From Oscillospiraceae bacterium (GTDB taxonomy: Bacteria; Bacillota; Clostridia; Oscillospirales; Ruminococcaceae): a stretch of DNA of 64,000 nucleotides. The notes under the pieces were generated by a model. It saw only the letters and a list, made by a program, of their open reading frames with translations, ran no database searches and was not told where the DNA came from. Location of the stretch: positions 310,001 to 374,000 of the forward strand of contig JAFWDH010000022.1 in NCBI GenBank assembly GCA_017513135.1. Reading direction: 5' to 3'. Positions 36,954 to 46,444 of the stretch are shown here, in pieces. Within the stretch, counting starts at the first letter, position 1; each line of letters starts with the position of its first letter. Position numbers and translations under genes: made by a program.

Positions 36954-37847
36954 CTAAAACAGATCTGAATACAGATCTTCCTTATAGACACCTTTCTCAT
37001 ACAGCTTCTTAAACTGATCAACGACGTATTCTTTGTCTTCGTGATATGTCACTCCAAACCATTTATCATGGGATTCCTCAACAATGACATCAACTCCCTT
37101 CTTGACAAGATCTCCTACGATGCTCGGAAGAAGATACTCATCTTTCAGAGGATTCGAGAGTGACTGAATGAAAACCGGGAATCCGTCTTTCAGTTCTTTC
37201 ATAAAACTGCAGGGGAGGCACCAGAAGTTCATCGATACAACAGCATCCAGAGGAAGTTCAACCCCATCAGCTTCTGCGCCGTTTTCAGTCTTTTTGATGC
37301 TGGAAGTCTCAACTATGTCACTCAGGATACCATCCTTTACCTTGCAGACTCCTCTAGTAACTACACCATTATCAGAAAGCGTGTTGCCTAGACGATAACC
37401 TACCATTCCATATCCACCTTTTTCAATTAGCTCAGACGCCATTACAAACGCATCTTTCCCGTAATAGTCATCAGCATTGATCACTGCGAATGGTCCGTCT
37501 ATGACATCTTCACACGCCAGAACGGCATCACCAGTGCCCCATGGTTTTTTTCTGCCTTCAGGGAACTGATCCGGATCAACCAAAGGATGTCTCTGATATG
37601 TGTATACGACCTCAACGTCCAATTTATCGCAAATCTGCTTTAACCTGTCCCCTATTACCTCATTAAAATCATCTTCTATGTCTTTGCGAATTATAATGAC
37701 CAGTTTATTAAACCCTGCGGCGATCGCGTCATGAATAGAGAAATCAATAATTATCTCATTATTCTTTCCGACAGGCTCTATCTGCTTGACTCCACCGCCA
37801 TATCTGGAACCTATACCCGCAGCCAGGATCACCAGTGTCTTGTTCAT
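36954..37847 (-). CDS. Sugar-type nucleotidyltransferase
   Basis: The start MNKTLVILAAGIGSRYGGGV carries the G-x-G-x-R-x-x-G nucleotide-binding loop of the NTP-transferase fold, though the expected Lys after it is shifted to GVKQIEPVG. Further blocks are KPWGTGDAVLACED and VINADDYYGKDAF, where the Asp residues bind Mg. Length is 297 residues. Family members attach NTP to sugar-phosphates or to phosphocholine. The two licD genes make a phospho-substituent role thinkable, but they are 26 kb away. Substrate unknown. Confidence 0.75.
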   Translation of the reverse strand: MNKTLVILAAGIGSRYGGGVKQIEPVGKNNEIIIDFSIHDAIAAGFNKLVIIIRKDIEDDFNEVIGDRLKQICDKLDVEVVYTYQRHPLVDPDQFPEGRKKPWGTGDAVLACEDVIDGPFAVINADDYYGKDAFVMASELIEKGGYGMVGYRLGNTLSDNGVVTRGVCKVKDGILSDIVETSSIKKTENGAEADGVELPLDAVVSMNFWCLPCSFMKELKDGFPVFIQSLSNPLKDEYLLPSIVGDLVKKGVDVIVEESHDKWFGVTYHEDKEYVVDQFKKLYEKGVYKEDLYSDLF

Positions 37848-37914
37848 GTGTTTATCCGCTCCTTCAGTAGTAGATACTTCACTTTTAACATAATATGTGA
37901 TTTAATGCAAATCT

Positions 37915-37947
37915 TGTAAAAAAGCCCGGATGTAAAATCCGGGCTTT
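37915..37947 (-). terminator. Terminator of the tRNA gene
   Basis: AAAGCCCGGAT (37921-37931) pairs with ATCCGGGCTTT (37937-37947). On the minus strand it begins two bases after the tRNA 3' end and runs into TTTTT. Confidence 0.8.
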
Positions 37948-37949
37948 AA

Positions 37950-38025
37950 TGGTGGACGATATAGGACTCGAACCTGTGACCCTCCGCACGTCAAGCGGAT
38001 GCTCTACCAACTGAGCTAATCGTCC
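37950..38025 (-). tRNA. tRNA-Val (GAC)
   Basis: The minus strand folds as a cloverleaf: acceptor GGACGAT/ATCGTCC, D-arm with AGCTCAGTTGGTAGAGC, anticodon stem TCCGC/GCGGA with loop TTGACGT (anticodon GAC), T-loop GGTTCGAGTCC, and an encoded CCA end after A73. It is 76 bases long. Anticodon GAC reads Val codons GUC and GUU. Confidence 0.95.
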
Positions 38026-38123
38026 GATGAACAGTGTAAATCATATCATATGATATCCACAAAATCAAGAATAATCTTATTCTTTCGCTTTGCTCATTTA
38101 TAGATTCGATCTATTGTAATTGA

Positions 38124-39959
38124 TCAGGAAAGAAACTCCTTTCTTGAAACATCGCCGGGCATACTGAATCCCATATCGGATGACAGATTCACGCTTCCGA
38201 CGACCGGTCCCTCCGGAACACAGTTCCTCTTGAACTGGCTTGAGAAGAATCTTCTGAAAAAGACGGATACCCAGTTTTCTAGTTGCTCATCAGAATAGAT
38301 TCCTCTGAACACCTGTCCTGCAAGATACAGGAGTTTTTTCAGGCCATATCCGTCACGGACAAAATAGAACAGCAAAAAATCATGCACATCATACGGTCCG
38401 ATGATATCTTCAGTCTTTTGGGATATCTCGTCATTCTTTGTAGGTTTCAGTTCCGGGCTGATAGGCGTAGCGACGACATCCCTCAGCACTTCACTCAGCA
38501 CTTCATTGCTGCAGTTTTCAGCATAATTCGTTACAGCTGCGCGCAGGAACGTCTTTGGCAGGCTGCAGTTGACATTGTACATTGACATGTGATCACCGTT
38601 GAATGTACACCAGCCAAGAGCCGATTCGGACAGGTCACCTGTTCCGACCACGAGACCGTTCTCCATGTTGGCAAGGTCCATCAATACCTGCGTGCGCTCT
38701 CTGGCCTGCGCGTTCTCGTAAGCAGCATCGGCAGTCATCGCGTCGTGTCCTATATTCTCCAGATGGATCCTTACTGCTTCAGTGATATCAATGATCCTGA
38801 AATCCACATCTAGGGCTTCACATAGCTTTTCAGCGTTGCTTTTTGTTCGAGATGATGTACCGAAGCACGGCATCGAGACAGCAATGACATCTTTATTATC
38901 CCTGCCGAGAAGTTCCATAGCCTTGACAGAAGCAAGCAGCGCTGCCGCGGAGTCGAGCCCTCCGGAAACACCGATCACTGCTTTTCCGATCCCTGTCTTC
39001 CTAAGACGCTCAGCAAGGCCGCGGCTCTGTATCTCGAATGCGGTCACACATCTCCGATGCAGTTCATCTGCATCTTCCGGCACGAACGGCAGGGCTGATA
39101 TCTGCCTTTTTACAGTTTTATGCTCCTTTTCATTCAGTCGGAAAAAGACTTCTGTCTCTGCCTTTATGGACCATCTCCTGCCGTCTCTTCTTCGGTGATG
39201 ATCTATCGCCTGCAGATCGACGTCGGCTATGGCGTATCCGTCTGAGAACGGTTTCGCCTCAGACAATAACTTTCCCTCTTCTGCTATCATACAGTGTCCT
39301 GAGTAAACACCTTTAGCTGTCGATTCCCCGTTTCCGGAAGATGCGTAGACTATTACACCCTTTGCTTCAAGGCTTGAAACCGACACGAAGTCGCGCCTTT
39401 TCTTCCTGCTGCCTATCTGTTCTATTGATGCATCAGGAATCATGCTGATAACAGCAGAAGAACTACACAACCACTGCTTTCCTACAGCAAGTGAAAGCAA
39501 ACTGTTATCCGAGCTTCTGAACAGCAGTCCCTTCCCGAAAGGTGCTCTCTTTCCGGCGAATCTTACGACAGTATCTTCTCCGCTGTAATCGGAGAAAACA
39601 CCTTCAGCTTCAAGCGGTACTATCCCTATAATACCTCCGTCTGCCGCCAGAGCAGCAACGCTGTACAGATCCCCGTCCAGGGACATAGGGAAGGAAAAAC
39701 AGACCAGCATATCTTTCCCTTCCGTATATTCTACGATATCTTCCGCACGTTTCTCTGCGGCTTTCAAAAGCGTACCGGTAAGAAAAAGATCTCCGCACGA
39801 TGCCGATGTCACACACAATTCAGGGAGTACCAGAAGAGAAGCCTCTTCTGCGGCAGCCTTATCTATAGCATCCTTTATGCTGTCAAAGCAGAATCCTGTG
39901 TCGCCGACAGACACCTCCGGACTCGCAGTCATTATTCTGAAAAAGCCGTAGTTCTTCAT
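38124..39959 (-). CDS. nadE: NAD synthetase (NadE, glutamine-dependent layout) with degenerate glutaminase domain
   Basis: This makes NAD from deamido-NAD, ATP and an amino donor. The C-terminal synthetase is intact: VIGVSGGLDSAAALLASVK (P-loop 332-337), VVGTGDLSESALGWCTFNGD and the C-terminal helices. The N-terminal nitrilase-type glutaminase (residues 1-270) keeps the catalytic Glu (LPELCVTS, Glu47). The Lys expected after IGIVP is Leu115, and the expected CEDLW box reads LAVGKQWLC, with no Cys in the nucleophile place and a shortened loop. The enzyme may therefore depend on free ammonia. Length is 611 residues, a bit short for the fused type. Confidence 0.88.
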   Translation of the reverse strand: MKNYGFFRIMTASPEVSVGDTGFCFDSIKDAIDKAAAEEASLLVLPELCVTSASCGDLFLTGTLLKAAEKRAEDIVEYTEGKDMLVCFSFPMSLDGDLYSVAALAADGGIIGIVPLEAEGVFSDYSGEDTVVRFAGKRAPFGKGLLFRSSDNSLLSLAVGKQWLCSSSAVISMIPDASIEQIGSRKKRRDFVSVSSLEAKGVIVYASSGNGESTAKGVYSGHCMIAEEGKLLSEAKPFSDGYAIADVDLQAIDHHRRRDGRRWSIKAETEVFFRLNEKEHKTVKRQISALPFVPEDADELHRRCVTAFEIQSRGLAERLRKTGIGKAVIGVSGGLDSAAALLASVKAMELLGRDNKDVIAVSMPCFGTSSRTKSNAEKLCEALDVDFRIIDITEAVRIHLENIGHDAMTADAAYENAQARERTQVLMDLANMENGLVVGTGDLSESALGWCTFNGDHMSMYNVNCSLPKTFLRAAVTNYAENCSNEVLSEVLRDVVATPISPELKPTKNDEISQKTEDIIGPYDVHDFLLFYFVRDGYGLKKLLYLAGQVFRGIYSDEQLENWVSVFFRRFFSSQFKRNCVPEGPVVGSVNLSSDMGFSMPGDVSRKEFLS

Positions 39960-40005
39960 TCTGATCTACCTCTGAAACGAAACTGCACAGTGATTTTTCG
40001 CATCT

Positions 40006-40034
40006 TTTTCATATTATCTTCACTTTGATATAAT
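40006..40034 (+). promoter_or_regulatory. Possible promoter of the two-component operon
   Basis: A TATAAT at 40029-40034 has only a poor -35 (TTTTCA, 17-base spacer). It lies about 60 bases before the response regulator. Confidence 0.4.
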
Positions 40035-40093
40035 ACACTAAAACAAAACAAAGTGTTATCATCAGTTTTGTTTATCAGACATGGAGGACATCG

Positions 40094-40792
40094 ATGTACA
40101 GGCTGCTTGTGGTTGATGACGAAAAAGAGATCTGCAATCTGATCCAAAAGTATGCTTCCTTTGAAGGGAATGAGGTCTTTACCGCCTCAAACGGTATGGA
40201 CGCAGTCGAGATGTGCCGTAGCAACAGGTTTGACCTGATCGTTATGGATGTTATGATGCCTGAACTGGACGGCTTCTCAGCCGTTGCAATGATAAGGAAG
40301 TTCTCCAACACCCCTGTCATTATGCTTTCAGCCAGAGGAGAAGAGTACGACCGCATACACGGTTTTGAGATAGGCGTTGACGACTATGTGGTGAAACCCT
40401 TTTCACCAAGAGAGCTTATGCTGAGGATCAACGCCGTCCTTAACAGGACAGCTCAGAGCGCGGTTTCTGAATCATCAGGGGAACCGCAAAACGAACACGA
40501 GACATATGAATACAAGGGACTCCTGATAGATTTCACAGCCAGGACCGTAACGGTCGACGAGGAAAGGATCGATCTTTCTCCCAAGGAATATGAACTGCTG
40601 TTCTATCTCGTCAAGAACCGCGGGATCGCCCTCACCAGAGACAAGCTGCTCTCCGACATCTGGGGATATGACTTTTACGGAGTCGACAGGACCCTCGACA
40701 CACATATTAAGCTTCTTAGAAAGAAGCTCGGCAGTTACGCTTCATGCATAGTTACACTGAGAGGAGTTGGTTACCGTTTTGAAGAAACGTAA
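40094..40792 (+). CDS. OmpR/PhoB-family response regulator
   Basis: The receiver domain has VVDDEKEICNL with the acidic pair, the phospho-acceptor Asp in LIVMDVMMPELDG (near residue 53), Thr/Ser at VIMLSARG and Lys in VDDYVVKPF. A winged-helix DNA-binding domain follows (residues 135-232): DLSPKEYELLFYLVKNRG, SDIWGYDFYGVDRTLDTHI and TLRGVGYRFEE. The gene ends inside the start of the kinase gene. Target genes are not known. Confidence 0.93.
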   Translation: MYRLLVVDDEKEICNLIQKYASFEGNEVFTASNGMDAVEMCRSNRFDLIVMDVMMPELDGFSAVAMIRKFSNTPVIMLSARGEEYDRIHGFEIGVDDYVVKPFSPRELMLRINAVLNRTAQSAVSESSGEPQNEHETYEYKGLLIDFTARTVTVDEERIDLSPKEYELLFYLVKNRGIALTRDKLLSDIWGYDFYGVDRTLDTHIKLLRKKLGSYASCIVTLRGVGYRFEET

Positions 40793-42242
40793 ACTGGGTC
40801 TCTCTACTAAAACATTCATCGTACTGGTATCACTGTCCGCTGTTTTTCTCATAGTAACGATCCTTATGCAGACTGCGCTTTTCGAATCATTCTATTCAAG
40901 GGCCAAGAAGCAGGAGATCGACAAGGCGTTGACATTTGTGATCACCGGGATCACCGAAAGCGAAGATGAACTTCAGTCCTTATGCGACTTCGCAGCGGAT
41001 TACTACAGTGTCTGCATACTTATTACCGATGAGAATATGAGTACAGTCGCAAAAGCGGAAGGCGCTATTGGCTGTGAACTTCTGCGCCTTCCGACCAATA
41101 TGCTCAGAACCCTGTATGAGAACGCAAAGAAGAACGGCGGCACCTTTGTCAGAGAGACTGATTCGGAACATCCTGAACCTCCGGACGGCGCTCAGAAGGA
41201 TGATCACGGAGGGAAACAGGATCACAGGAAAAATAATCTGCTGAAAGTAAACGTACTTACTTCCGATTCAGGCACCGACAGAGTGATATTCGTAAACGGT
41301 GTAACTACTCCTTTCAGGATCATGAAGGACTCCCTTAAGGTACAGCTGTCAGTCCTTTCCGTAGTGATGCTGATCCTGTCTGTCATCCTTTCTCTTATCT
41401 ACTCGAAACAGCTGTCGCGCCCCATTATCGAGATGAACAATGAGGCAGACAAGCTCGCTCAGGGTGATTTTGATGTCCATTTCGAGCAGTCGAGCGGAAG
41501 CCGTGAACTGGACGAACTCGGCGAAAAGCTCAACCACGCCGCGGCAGAGCTGTCAAAAGTGGATGCACTGCGAACAGAACTCATAGCGAACGTATCCCAT
41601 GACCTGAGGACACCACTGACCCTGATAACAGGATACAGCGAGATGATGCGCGATCTTCCGGGCGAGAATACCGCCGAGAACCTGAACGTCATCATCGAGG
41701 AGTCCAAGCGTCTCTCCCAGATAGTTAACGATGTGCTGGATATCTCAAAGTATCAGAGCGGAACGATCAAGCCGGTCAAGGAGCGTTTCTGCATAACTGA
41801 TGAGATCCTTTCTATAAAGGAGCGCATAAGCGCCTTTACTTCAGCAAACGGTTATACATTCAACTTTGACTATGAAGAAAAGGCTTTTGTTTTTGCCGAC
41901 AGGACTGCCATCTCACGCGTCCTGTACAACCTCGTGACGAACGCGGTTAATTATACCGACAGCGATAGCAAGGATATCGATATAGTTCAGACTGTTTCGG
42001 ATGACACGGTCAAGATAGAAGTCATCGACCATGGAAAAGGCATCTCTCAGGATGAGCTTCCCTATGTCTTTGACCGGTATTACCGATCAAACGACACTCA
42101 CGTGCGTTCCGTCCTGGGTTCAGGTCTCGGGCTTTCAATAGTCAAGTCCATCCTTACGGCGCATGACGCTCACTTCGGAGTCATATCCTCACCTGGAAAC
42201 GGCTCAGATTTCTGGTTCACTCTCGACGCCTCAAAAAACTGA
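40779..42242 (+). CDS. Membrane sensor histidine kinase
   Basis: About 487 residues: helix near residues 10-35, an extracytoplasmic sensor domain of about 150 residues with a charged stretch (DGAQKDDHGGKQDHRK), a second helix near 190-215, a HAMP domain (SRPIIEMNNEADKLAQGDFD), H-box ANVSHDLRTPLTLITGYSEM, N-box LYNLVTNAVNYTD, and G-boxes DHGKGIS and GSGLGLSIVKSI. The start is uncertain: TTG 40779 has GAGGAG upstream at long spacing, and TTG 40767 sits too close to it. It overlaps the response regulator gene, so the two are coupled. Confidence 0.92.
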   Translation: MKKRKLGLSTKTFIVLVSLSAVFLIVTILMQTALFESFYSRAKKQEIDKALTFVITGITESEDELQSLCDFAADYYSVCILITDENMSTVAKAEGAIGCELLRLPTNMLRTLYENAKKNGGTFVRETDSEHPEPPDGAQKDDHGGKQDHRKNNLLKVNVLTSDSGTDRVIFVNGVTTPFRIMKDSLKVQLSVLSVVMLILSVILSLIYSKQLSRPIIEMNNEADKLAQGDFDVHFEQSSGSRELDELGEKLNHAAAELSKVDALRTELIANVSHDLRTPLTLITGYSEMMRDLPGENTAENLNVIIEESKRLSQIVNDVLDISKYQSGTIKPVKERFCITDEILSIKERISAFTSANGYTFNFDYEEKAFVFADRTAISRVLYNLVTNAVNYTDSDSKDIDIVQTVSDDTVKIEVIDHGKGISQDELPYVFDRYYRSNDTHVRSVLGSGLGLSIVKSILTAHDAHFGVISSPGNGSDFWFTLDASKN

Positions 42243-42258
42243 TCCTTCCATTACGAAT

Positions 42259-42297
42259 AAAAGGGCTTCAGGATGCTATCCCGAAGCCCTTTTGCAC
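42259..42297. terminator. Bidirectional terminator after the kinase gene
   Basis: AAAAGGGCTTC (42259-42269) pairs with GAAGCCCTTTT (42283-42293), with an inner GGAT/ATCC extension. It lies between the kinase and the convergent gene at 42307. Confidence 0.8.
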
Positions 42298-42306
42298 GTT
42301 ATTATG

Positions 42307-42969
42307 TTATTTTCTTTTGATCACGATGTCGTCTTTATCCTTGTAGATGCTGTCAGGAGGAACGACTCCTCTGACACAGGATACAGGATAGATCTGACTG
42401 TTCCTTCCAATCACCGTACCAGGATTGAGGACACTGTTGCATCCGATCTCAGCGAAGTCGCCGAGCATTGCTCCGAACTTTTTCCGTCCGGTCTCGATAT
42501 TACCCTCTCTAGTCTTCACGACTACGTTCGTCTTGTCTCCCTTGACGTTGCTGGTTATGGATCCTGCTCCCATATGAGCCTTATAGCCGAGTATGCTGTC
42601 TCCGACATAATTGTAATGAGGGACCTGCACACCATCGAAAAGTATGACATTCTTCAGCTCGGTGGAGTTTCCGACAACACAGTCATCTCCGACCAGAGCC
42701 GATCCCCTGATGAACGCGCAGTGACGGACTTCTGTCCTGTGGCCTATGATGCATGGGCCGTGTACATACGCTGACGGAAACACCGTTGCATCCTTCGCGA
42801 TCCATACATCTTCCTGCGGATGATCAAATTCATATTCAGGAAGATTTTTCCCGATCTCAATAATAAAATCCGAGATATCGGAGAGAGCATCCCAAGGATA
42901 CTCGAATTTCTCCAGCAGCGGCGCTGCTGCGCTGTGAGACAGATCAAACAGTTCTTTGACAGTAACCAT
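42307..42969 (-). CDS. GlmU-C-like left-handed beta-helix acetyltransferase
   Basis: I chose ATG 42969 behind AAAGGAGGG. The 220-residue protein has a helical N-terminus and then hexapeptide repeats resembling the acetyltransferase half of GlmU: ATVFPSAYVHGPCIIGHRTE, HYNYVGDSILGYKAHMGAGS (compare HLSYLGDA with its catalytic His in GlmU) and LGDFAEIGCNSVLNPGTVIG. The pyrophosphorylase half is absent. It is encoded 11 bases after glmM, so acetylation of glucosamine-1-phosphate is a fair guess; other acyl acceptors are possible. Confidence 0.78.
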   Translation of the reverse strand: MVTVKELFDLSHSAAAPLLEKFEYPWDALSDISDFIIEIGKNLPEYEFDHPQEDVWIAKDATVFPSAYVHGPCIIGHRTEVRHCAFIRGSALVGDDCVVGNSTELKNVILFDGVQVPHYNYVGDSILGYKAHMGAGSITSNVKGDKTNVVVKTREGNIETGRKKFGAMLGDFAEIGCNSVLNPGTVIGRNSQIYPVSCVRGVVPPDSIYKDKDDIVIKRK

Positions 42970-42980
42970 GATGCCCTCCT

Positions 42981-44339
42981 TTATCTGACCTTGATAAGGT
43001 GTCCGGACCACTTCATCGCGTCGATGATGTGATCGACATGCTTTTCGCAGTCCTCGAATGACTTGGCTTCCGACATTACTCTGAGGACCGGCTCAGTCCC
43101 GCTCTTTCTGAGCAGCACTCTGCCTGTATCGCCGAGCGTATCGGTGCACTCCTGAACAGCTTTCTTTACCTCTTCATCTTCAAGAGTCGCGTCCTTGTCG
43201 TCGACTTCCACGTTCTTGAGGACCTGCGGATACATCTCGCATCCGGCTGCAAGAGATGAGAGAGGCAGCTGTGTCTGACTCATGACTTCCATGATCATTA
43301 CAGCGGTGATCAGTCCGTCTCCGGTATGAGCATACTTGCGGAAGATGATATGTCCCGACTGCTCCCCACCTATGATATGACCGTTTTCCTTCATGTTCTC
43401 ATATACATAACGGTCTCCGACTGCTGTTTTCTCATATCCAATCCCGAGCTCATCAAGCGCTTTGTAAAGACCGAAGTTGGACATGATGGTAGTCACAACG
43501 GTGTTGTTGACAAGCTGTCCTTTCGACTTCAGGTTCTTAGCGACGATGTACATGATCTGGTCGCCGTTGACGACATTTCCGAGCTCATCTACCGCAAGGC
43601 AGCGATCCGCATCTCCGTCGAAAGCGAAACCTACCTCCAGCCCATTTTCAACGACATACTTTCTCAGTCCGTCAATATGCGTTGATCCGCAATTGGCGTT
43701 GATGTTGACTCCGTCCGGTTCGTTATTTATGACGTACGTCTTGGCTCCGAGAGCATCAAAGACAGCCCTTCCGATCATCCAGGAACTGCCGTTCGCGCAG
43801 TCCAGCGCTACCTTTCTGTTGTCGAAAGGGGAAGATGCCAGATTTGTCAGATAACCTATATATCTGTTCCTTCCGGAATAGAAATCTACGGTCTTTCCTA
43901 TCTTCTCGTCTGAGGCATAGGGAAGCTCACCGATCTCTCCGTCTATGTACGCTTCGACCTTGTCGAGCAGTTCATCGTCCATCTTCTCACCGATGCCGTT
44001 CATAAGCTTGATCCCGTTGTCGTAGTAGGGATTGTGGCTCGCTGAGATCATGACTCCGCAGTCAAAGTTTTCCGTTCTGGTTATGAAACTGACACATGGA
44101 GTTGTAGTTACATGAAGAAGATATGCATCGGCACCTGAAGCAGTAATACCTGCTGCCAGGGCAGACTCGAAAGTATATGACGACCTTCTTGTATCCTTCC
44201 CGATAACTATTCTTGCCCCTTCTCTATCATCGTTGCAATAATACCAACCAAGAAACCGTCCGATCTTAAAAGCATGCTCGGCAGTGAGTTCCACACCGGC
44301 TCTGCCACGGAATCCGTCTGTTCCAAAGTATTTACCCAT
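42981..44339 (-). CDS. glmM: Phosphoglucosamine mutase
   Basis: It converts glucosamine-6-phosphate to glucosamine-1-phosphate for UDP-GlcNAc. The start MGKYFGTDGFRGRAGVELTA is typical. The phospho-serine is in GVMISASHNPYYDNGIKLM, the metal site in AFDGDADRCLAVDE, the sugar site in GGEQSGHIIF and the phosphate loop in LLRKSGTEPVLRVMSE. Length from ATG 44339 is 452 residues, normal. GAGGT lies upstream. UDP-GlcNAc feeds the CapE and PglF-like dehydratases of this window. Confidence 0.95.
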   Translation of the reverse strand: MGKYFGTDGFRGRAGVELTAEHAFKIGRFLGWYYCNDDREGARIVIGKDTRRSSYTFESALAAGITASGADAYLLHVTTTPCVSFITRTENFDCGVMISASHNPYYDNGIKLMNGIGEKMDDELLDKVEAYIDGEIGELPYASDEKIGKTVDFYSGRNRYIGYLTNLASSPFDNRKVALDCANGSSWMIGRAVFDALGAKTYVINNEPDGVNINANCGSTHIDGLRKYVVENGLEVGFAFDGDADRCLAVDELGNVVNGDQIMYIVAKNLKSKGQLVNNTVVTTIMSNFGLYKALDELGIGYEKTAVGDRYVYENMKENGHIIGGEQSGHIIFRKYAHTGDGLITAVMIMEVMSQTQLPLSSLAAGCEMYPQVLKNVEVDDKDATLEDEEVKKAVQECTDTLGDTGRVLLRKSGTEPVLRVMSEAKSFEDCEKHVDHIIDAMKWSGHLIKVR

Positions 44340-44384
44340 TATCGTGACCTCATACTCTTTGTCAAATGGTTTAAAAACGTTATT

Positions 44385-44413
44385 ATTATATCTCCCGAAC
44401 GCCAATCGCGAAA
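44385..44413 (-). promoter_or_regulatory. Possible glmM promoter
   Basis: On the minus strand TTTCGC (44413-44408), a 17-base spacer and TATAAT (44390-44385) lie about 45 bases before the ATG. The -35 is weak. The remaining bases to 44628 hold nothing I can identify. Confidence 0.35.
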
Positions 44414-44628
44414 CGCATTTCCTTTACAATCTTCTTTTTACACAAATGCTTTTTTTGTGCGGGATAACGAAATAACGCAAAACAATCAACAATACTATAT
44501 CTGTTCTGTATACATGCTATACAAAAAACAGAGAGAATTGAACCGGATTGTTACGGATTCCAGCTTCTGTTTTTTAAGCAGGCACATCAACTGCTGATTG
44601 ATTCTGTCTTAGCCATTTATCTCTATCA

Positions 44629-46203
44629 TTAACCTACAAATTCCCTGATCTTTTCTTTCGCTGTCTCTACCGTATCATAGTCAGGATTCACAAGAAAAAC
44701 TTCTCTTCCGCCGAGAGCATAACTAGCTCCGTATATCTCTTCTCCGTCCACCGAATACGTTTCTATGGACCAGTCAGCCATGTCCGAAAGCTGCATTTTG
44801 ACCAGAGCATTAATCTCATCAGACGTCATATTGGTCCGAACGCATTCTATCACAACATCCAGGACGTCAGTGAAATGCGTAACGATAGCCGGTGAACAAG
44901 CTTTTTTTATGATTGCTCTTATGCATTCCTGCTGATTCTTTCCTCTTTGCTTGTCCTCATCCTCAAAAGAATGCCTTTCTCTGATGAAGCAAAGAGCTCC
45001 AACTCCGTCCACCTCATTGTCGCCCACATAAAACATGTGGTAATCTCCGAGACCGTTCGGTGCATAGAACTCGTAATCCGAATGAACAGTGATGCCCCCG
45101 AGAGCATCCACTATTCTGATCAGTGAGTAGACATTAGTCCTCACATAGTAGTTAAATTTGATATCATACAACGCTTCCAATGTCTCCATGGAAGCCTCTA
45201 CTCCATATACTCCCGCATGCGTGAGTTTATCCATGGCATAACTCTCGCCCCATAACGGGACATAGTAGTCTCTGGGGGTATTTATGAGAAGGATCTTTTT
45301 GCCAACAGGATCTACACACGCGACAATGTTAGAGTCAGCTCTTGAATAATCATAGAAGTTGTCCGCATCGTAAGTATCGATTCCCGCAACATATACGATA
45401 AACGGTTCGCTGACCACGTCTGATTTTCTCACCACAGACCGATTTTCGGACTCAATCCCAATCGTACCGACCTTCACAGCCCACTCGAAAAAATCGCTGC
45501 CTTCCCCGGTAAACAGTTCGAAGTATGCCTGATTGAACACTATCGCATCTATTTCCCCGCTTTTCAGAGAATCAATCATGTCCCCGACATCATCAAACGT
45601 TATGACAGTCACATCATAATCTTTTCTGAACAGCCTCATTCCCTGTGATGAGTATCCTCTGTCCACATTAAGGAGGAGTGTTCCGACATTGCAGCTATCG
45701 AATCCGTCTCCCGGTATCTCGATCTGCTCCCCCTCCTCGTTTTCAGTATATGCAGGTACAAATCTGCTGTCTTTAATGACGTATATACCGATCTGAGCAT
45801 AATAAGTTTTCGGCTCTTCTACCATCTGCATACTCTCGTATATCTTATACAGTGAGTATATTCCAAACGCAGAACCCGCCACCACCACAAGACACAGCAG
45901 TATACTGAAGATTGATAATATGATGCTCTTTCTGGCTATCAGTTGAAGTGATAATCCAAGGAAAAGAAAAGAAACTACTCCGATCAGAATCTTCCCGAAC
46001 AGTTCTTCCGCCAGTATCCCTAATATGTCTACGTAAATGAACGCTGCACAAAGAAAACAGAAAGAAACAGCAAAAACAGCAAGTGCAACACCAGAGAATG
46101 CTCTTCTCCTTTTGTCTTTTTTCCTCTTTTTGTGCTTCTTCCCTGAGATTCTTCTGTTTACTTCCAGTCTGTCTGATACAGATGTAACCTTATCTCCCAT
46201 CAT
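44629..46203 (-). CDS. LCP-family glycopolymer transferase, copy 3
   Basis: This is a 524-residue paralogue of the copies at 2670 and 17790, with the same three-helix N-terminus, a binding-protein-like middle (YSSQGMRLFRKDYD, LKSGEIDAIVFNQAY) and the LCP domain: INTPRDYYVPLWGE, MDKLTHAGVYG and FIRERHSFEDEDKQRG. The N-terminus is very basic (SGKKHKKRKKDKRRR). It stands alone beside housekeeping genes and may be the conserved chromosomal copy. The ribosome binding site before the double ATG is weak. Confidence 0.88.
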   Translation of the reverse strand: MMGDKVTSVSDRLEVNRRISGKKHKKRKKDKRRRAFSGVALAVFAVSFCFLCAAFIYVDILGILAEELFGKILIGVVSFLFLGLSLQLIARKSIILSIFSILLCLVVVAGSAFGIYSLYKIYESMQMVEEPKTYYAQIGIYVIKDSRFVPAYTENEEGEQIEIPGDGFDSCNVGTLLLNVDRGYSSQGMRLFRKDYDVTVITFDDVGDMIDSLKSGEIDAIVFNQAYFELFTGEGSDFFEWAVKVGTIGIESENRSVVRKSDVVSEPFIVYVAGIDTYDADNFYDYSRADSNIVACVDPVGKKILLINTPRDYYVPLWGESYAMDKLTHAGVYGVEASMETLEALYDIKFNYYVRTNVYSLIRIVDALGGITVHSDYEFYAPNGLGDYHMFYVGDNEVDGVGALCFIRERHSFEDEDKQRGKNQQECIRAIIKKACSPAIVTHFTDVLDVVIECVRTNMTSDEINALVKMQLSDMADWSIETYSVDGEEIYGASYALGGREVFLVNPDYDTVETAKEKIREFVG

Positions 46204-46444
46204 CGGCTCAGAATCATGATATACTTATCAGCCATTTGCTGACAGGCAGATTCCTCCTTCTATTGTCTTACCCAATACATATCGTCATACTAACTAAAAC
46301 ATTCTATCACACCGGCGTTATAAACTGTACTTGTAGGTCTCAAACCGGCTGACGTCTTTATCGCCTGAACTTCTTTTCATAGTTCGATGTAGACTATAAT
46401 TGAATTATAATAATAACTATGATTGGAAAATGAGGTATCTACCA

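Noticed and set aside
46200..46235. 11-codon leader frame whose stop overlaps the start of the third LCP gene
   Set aside because: The nearest GGAGG is 17 bases away, too far to support translation; overlap could be chance.
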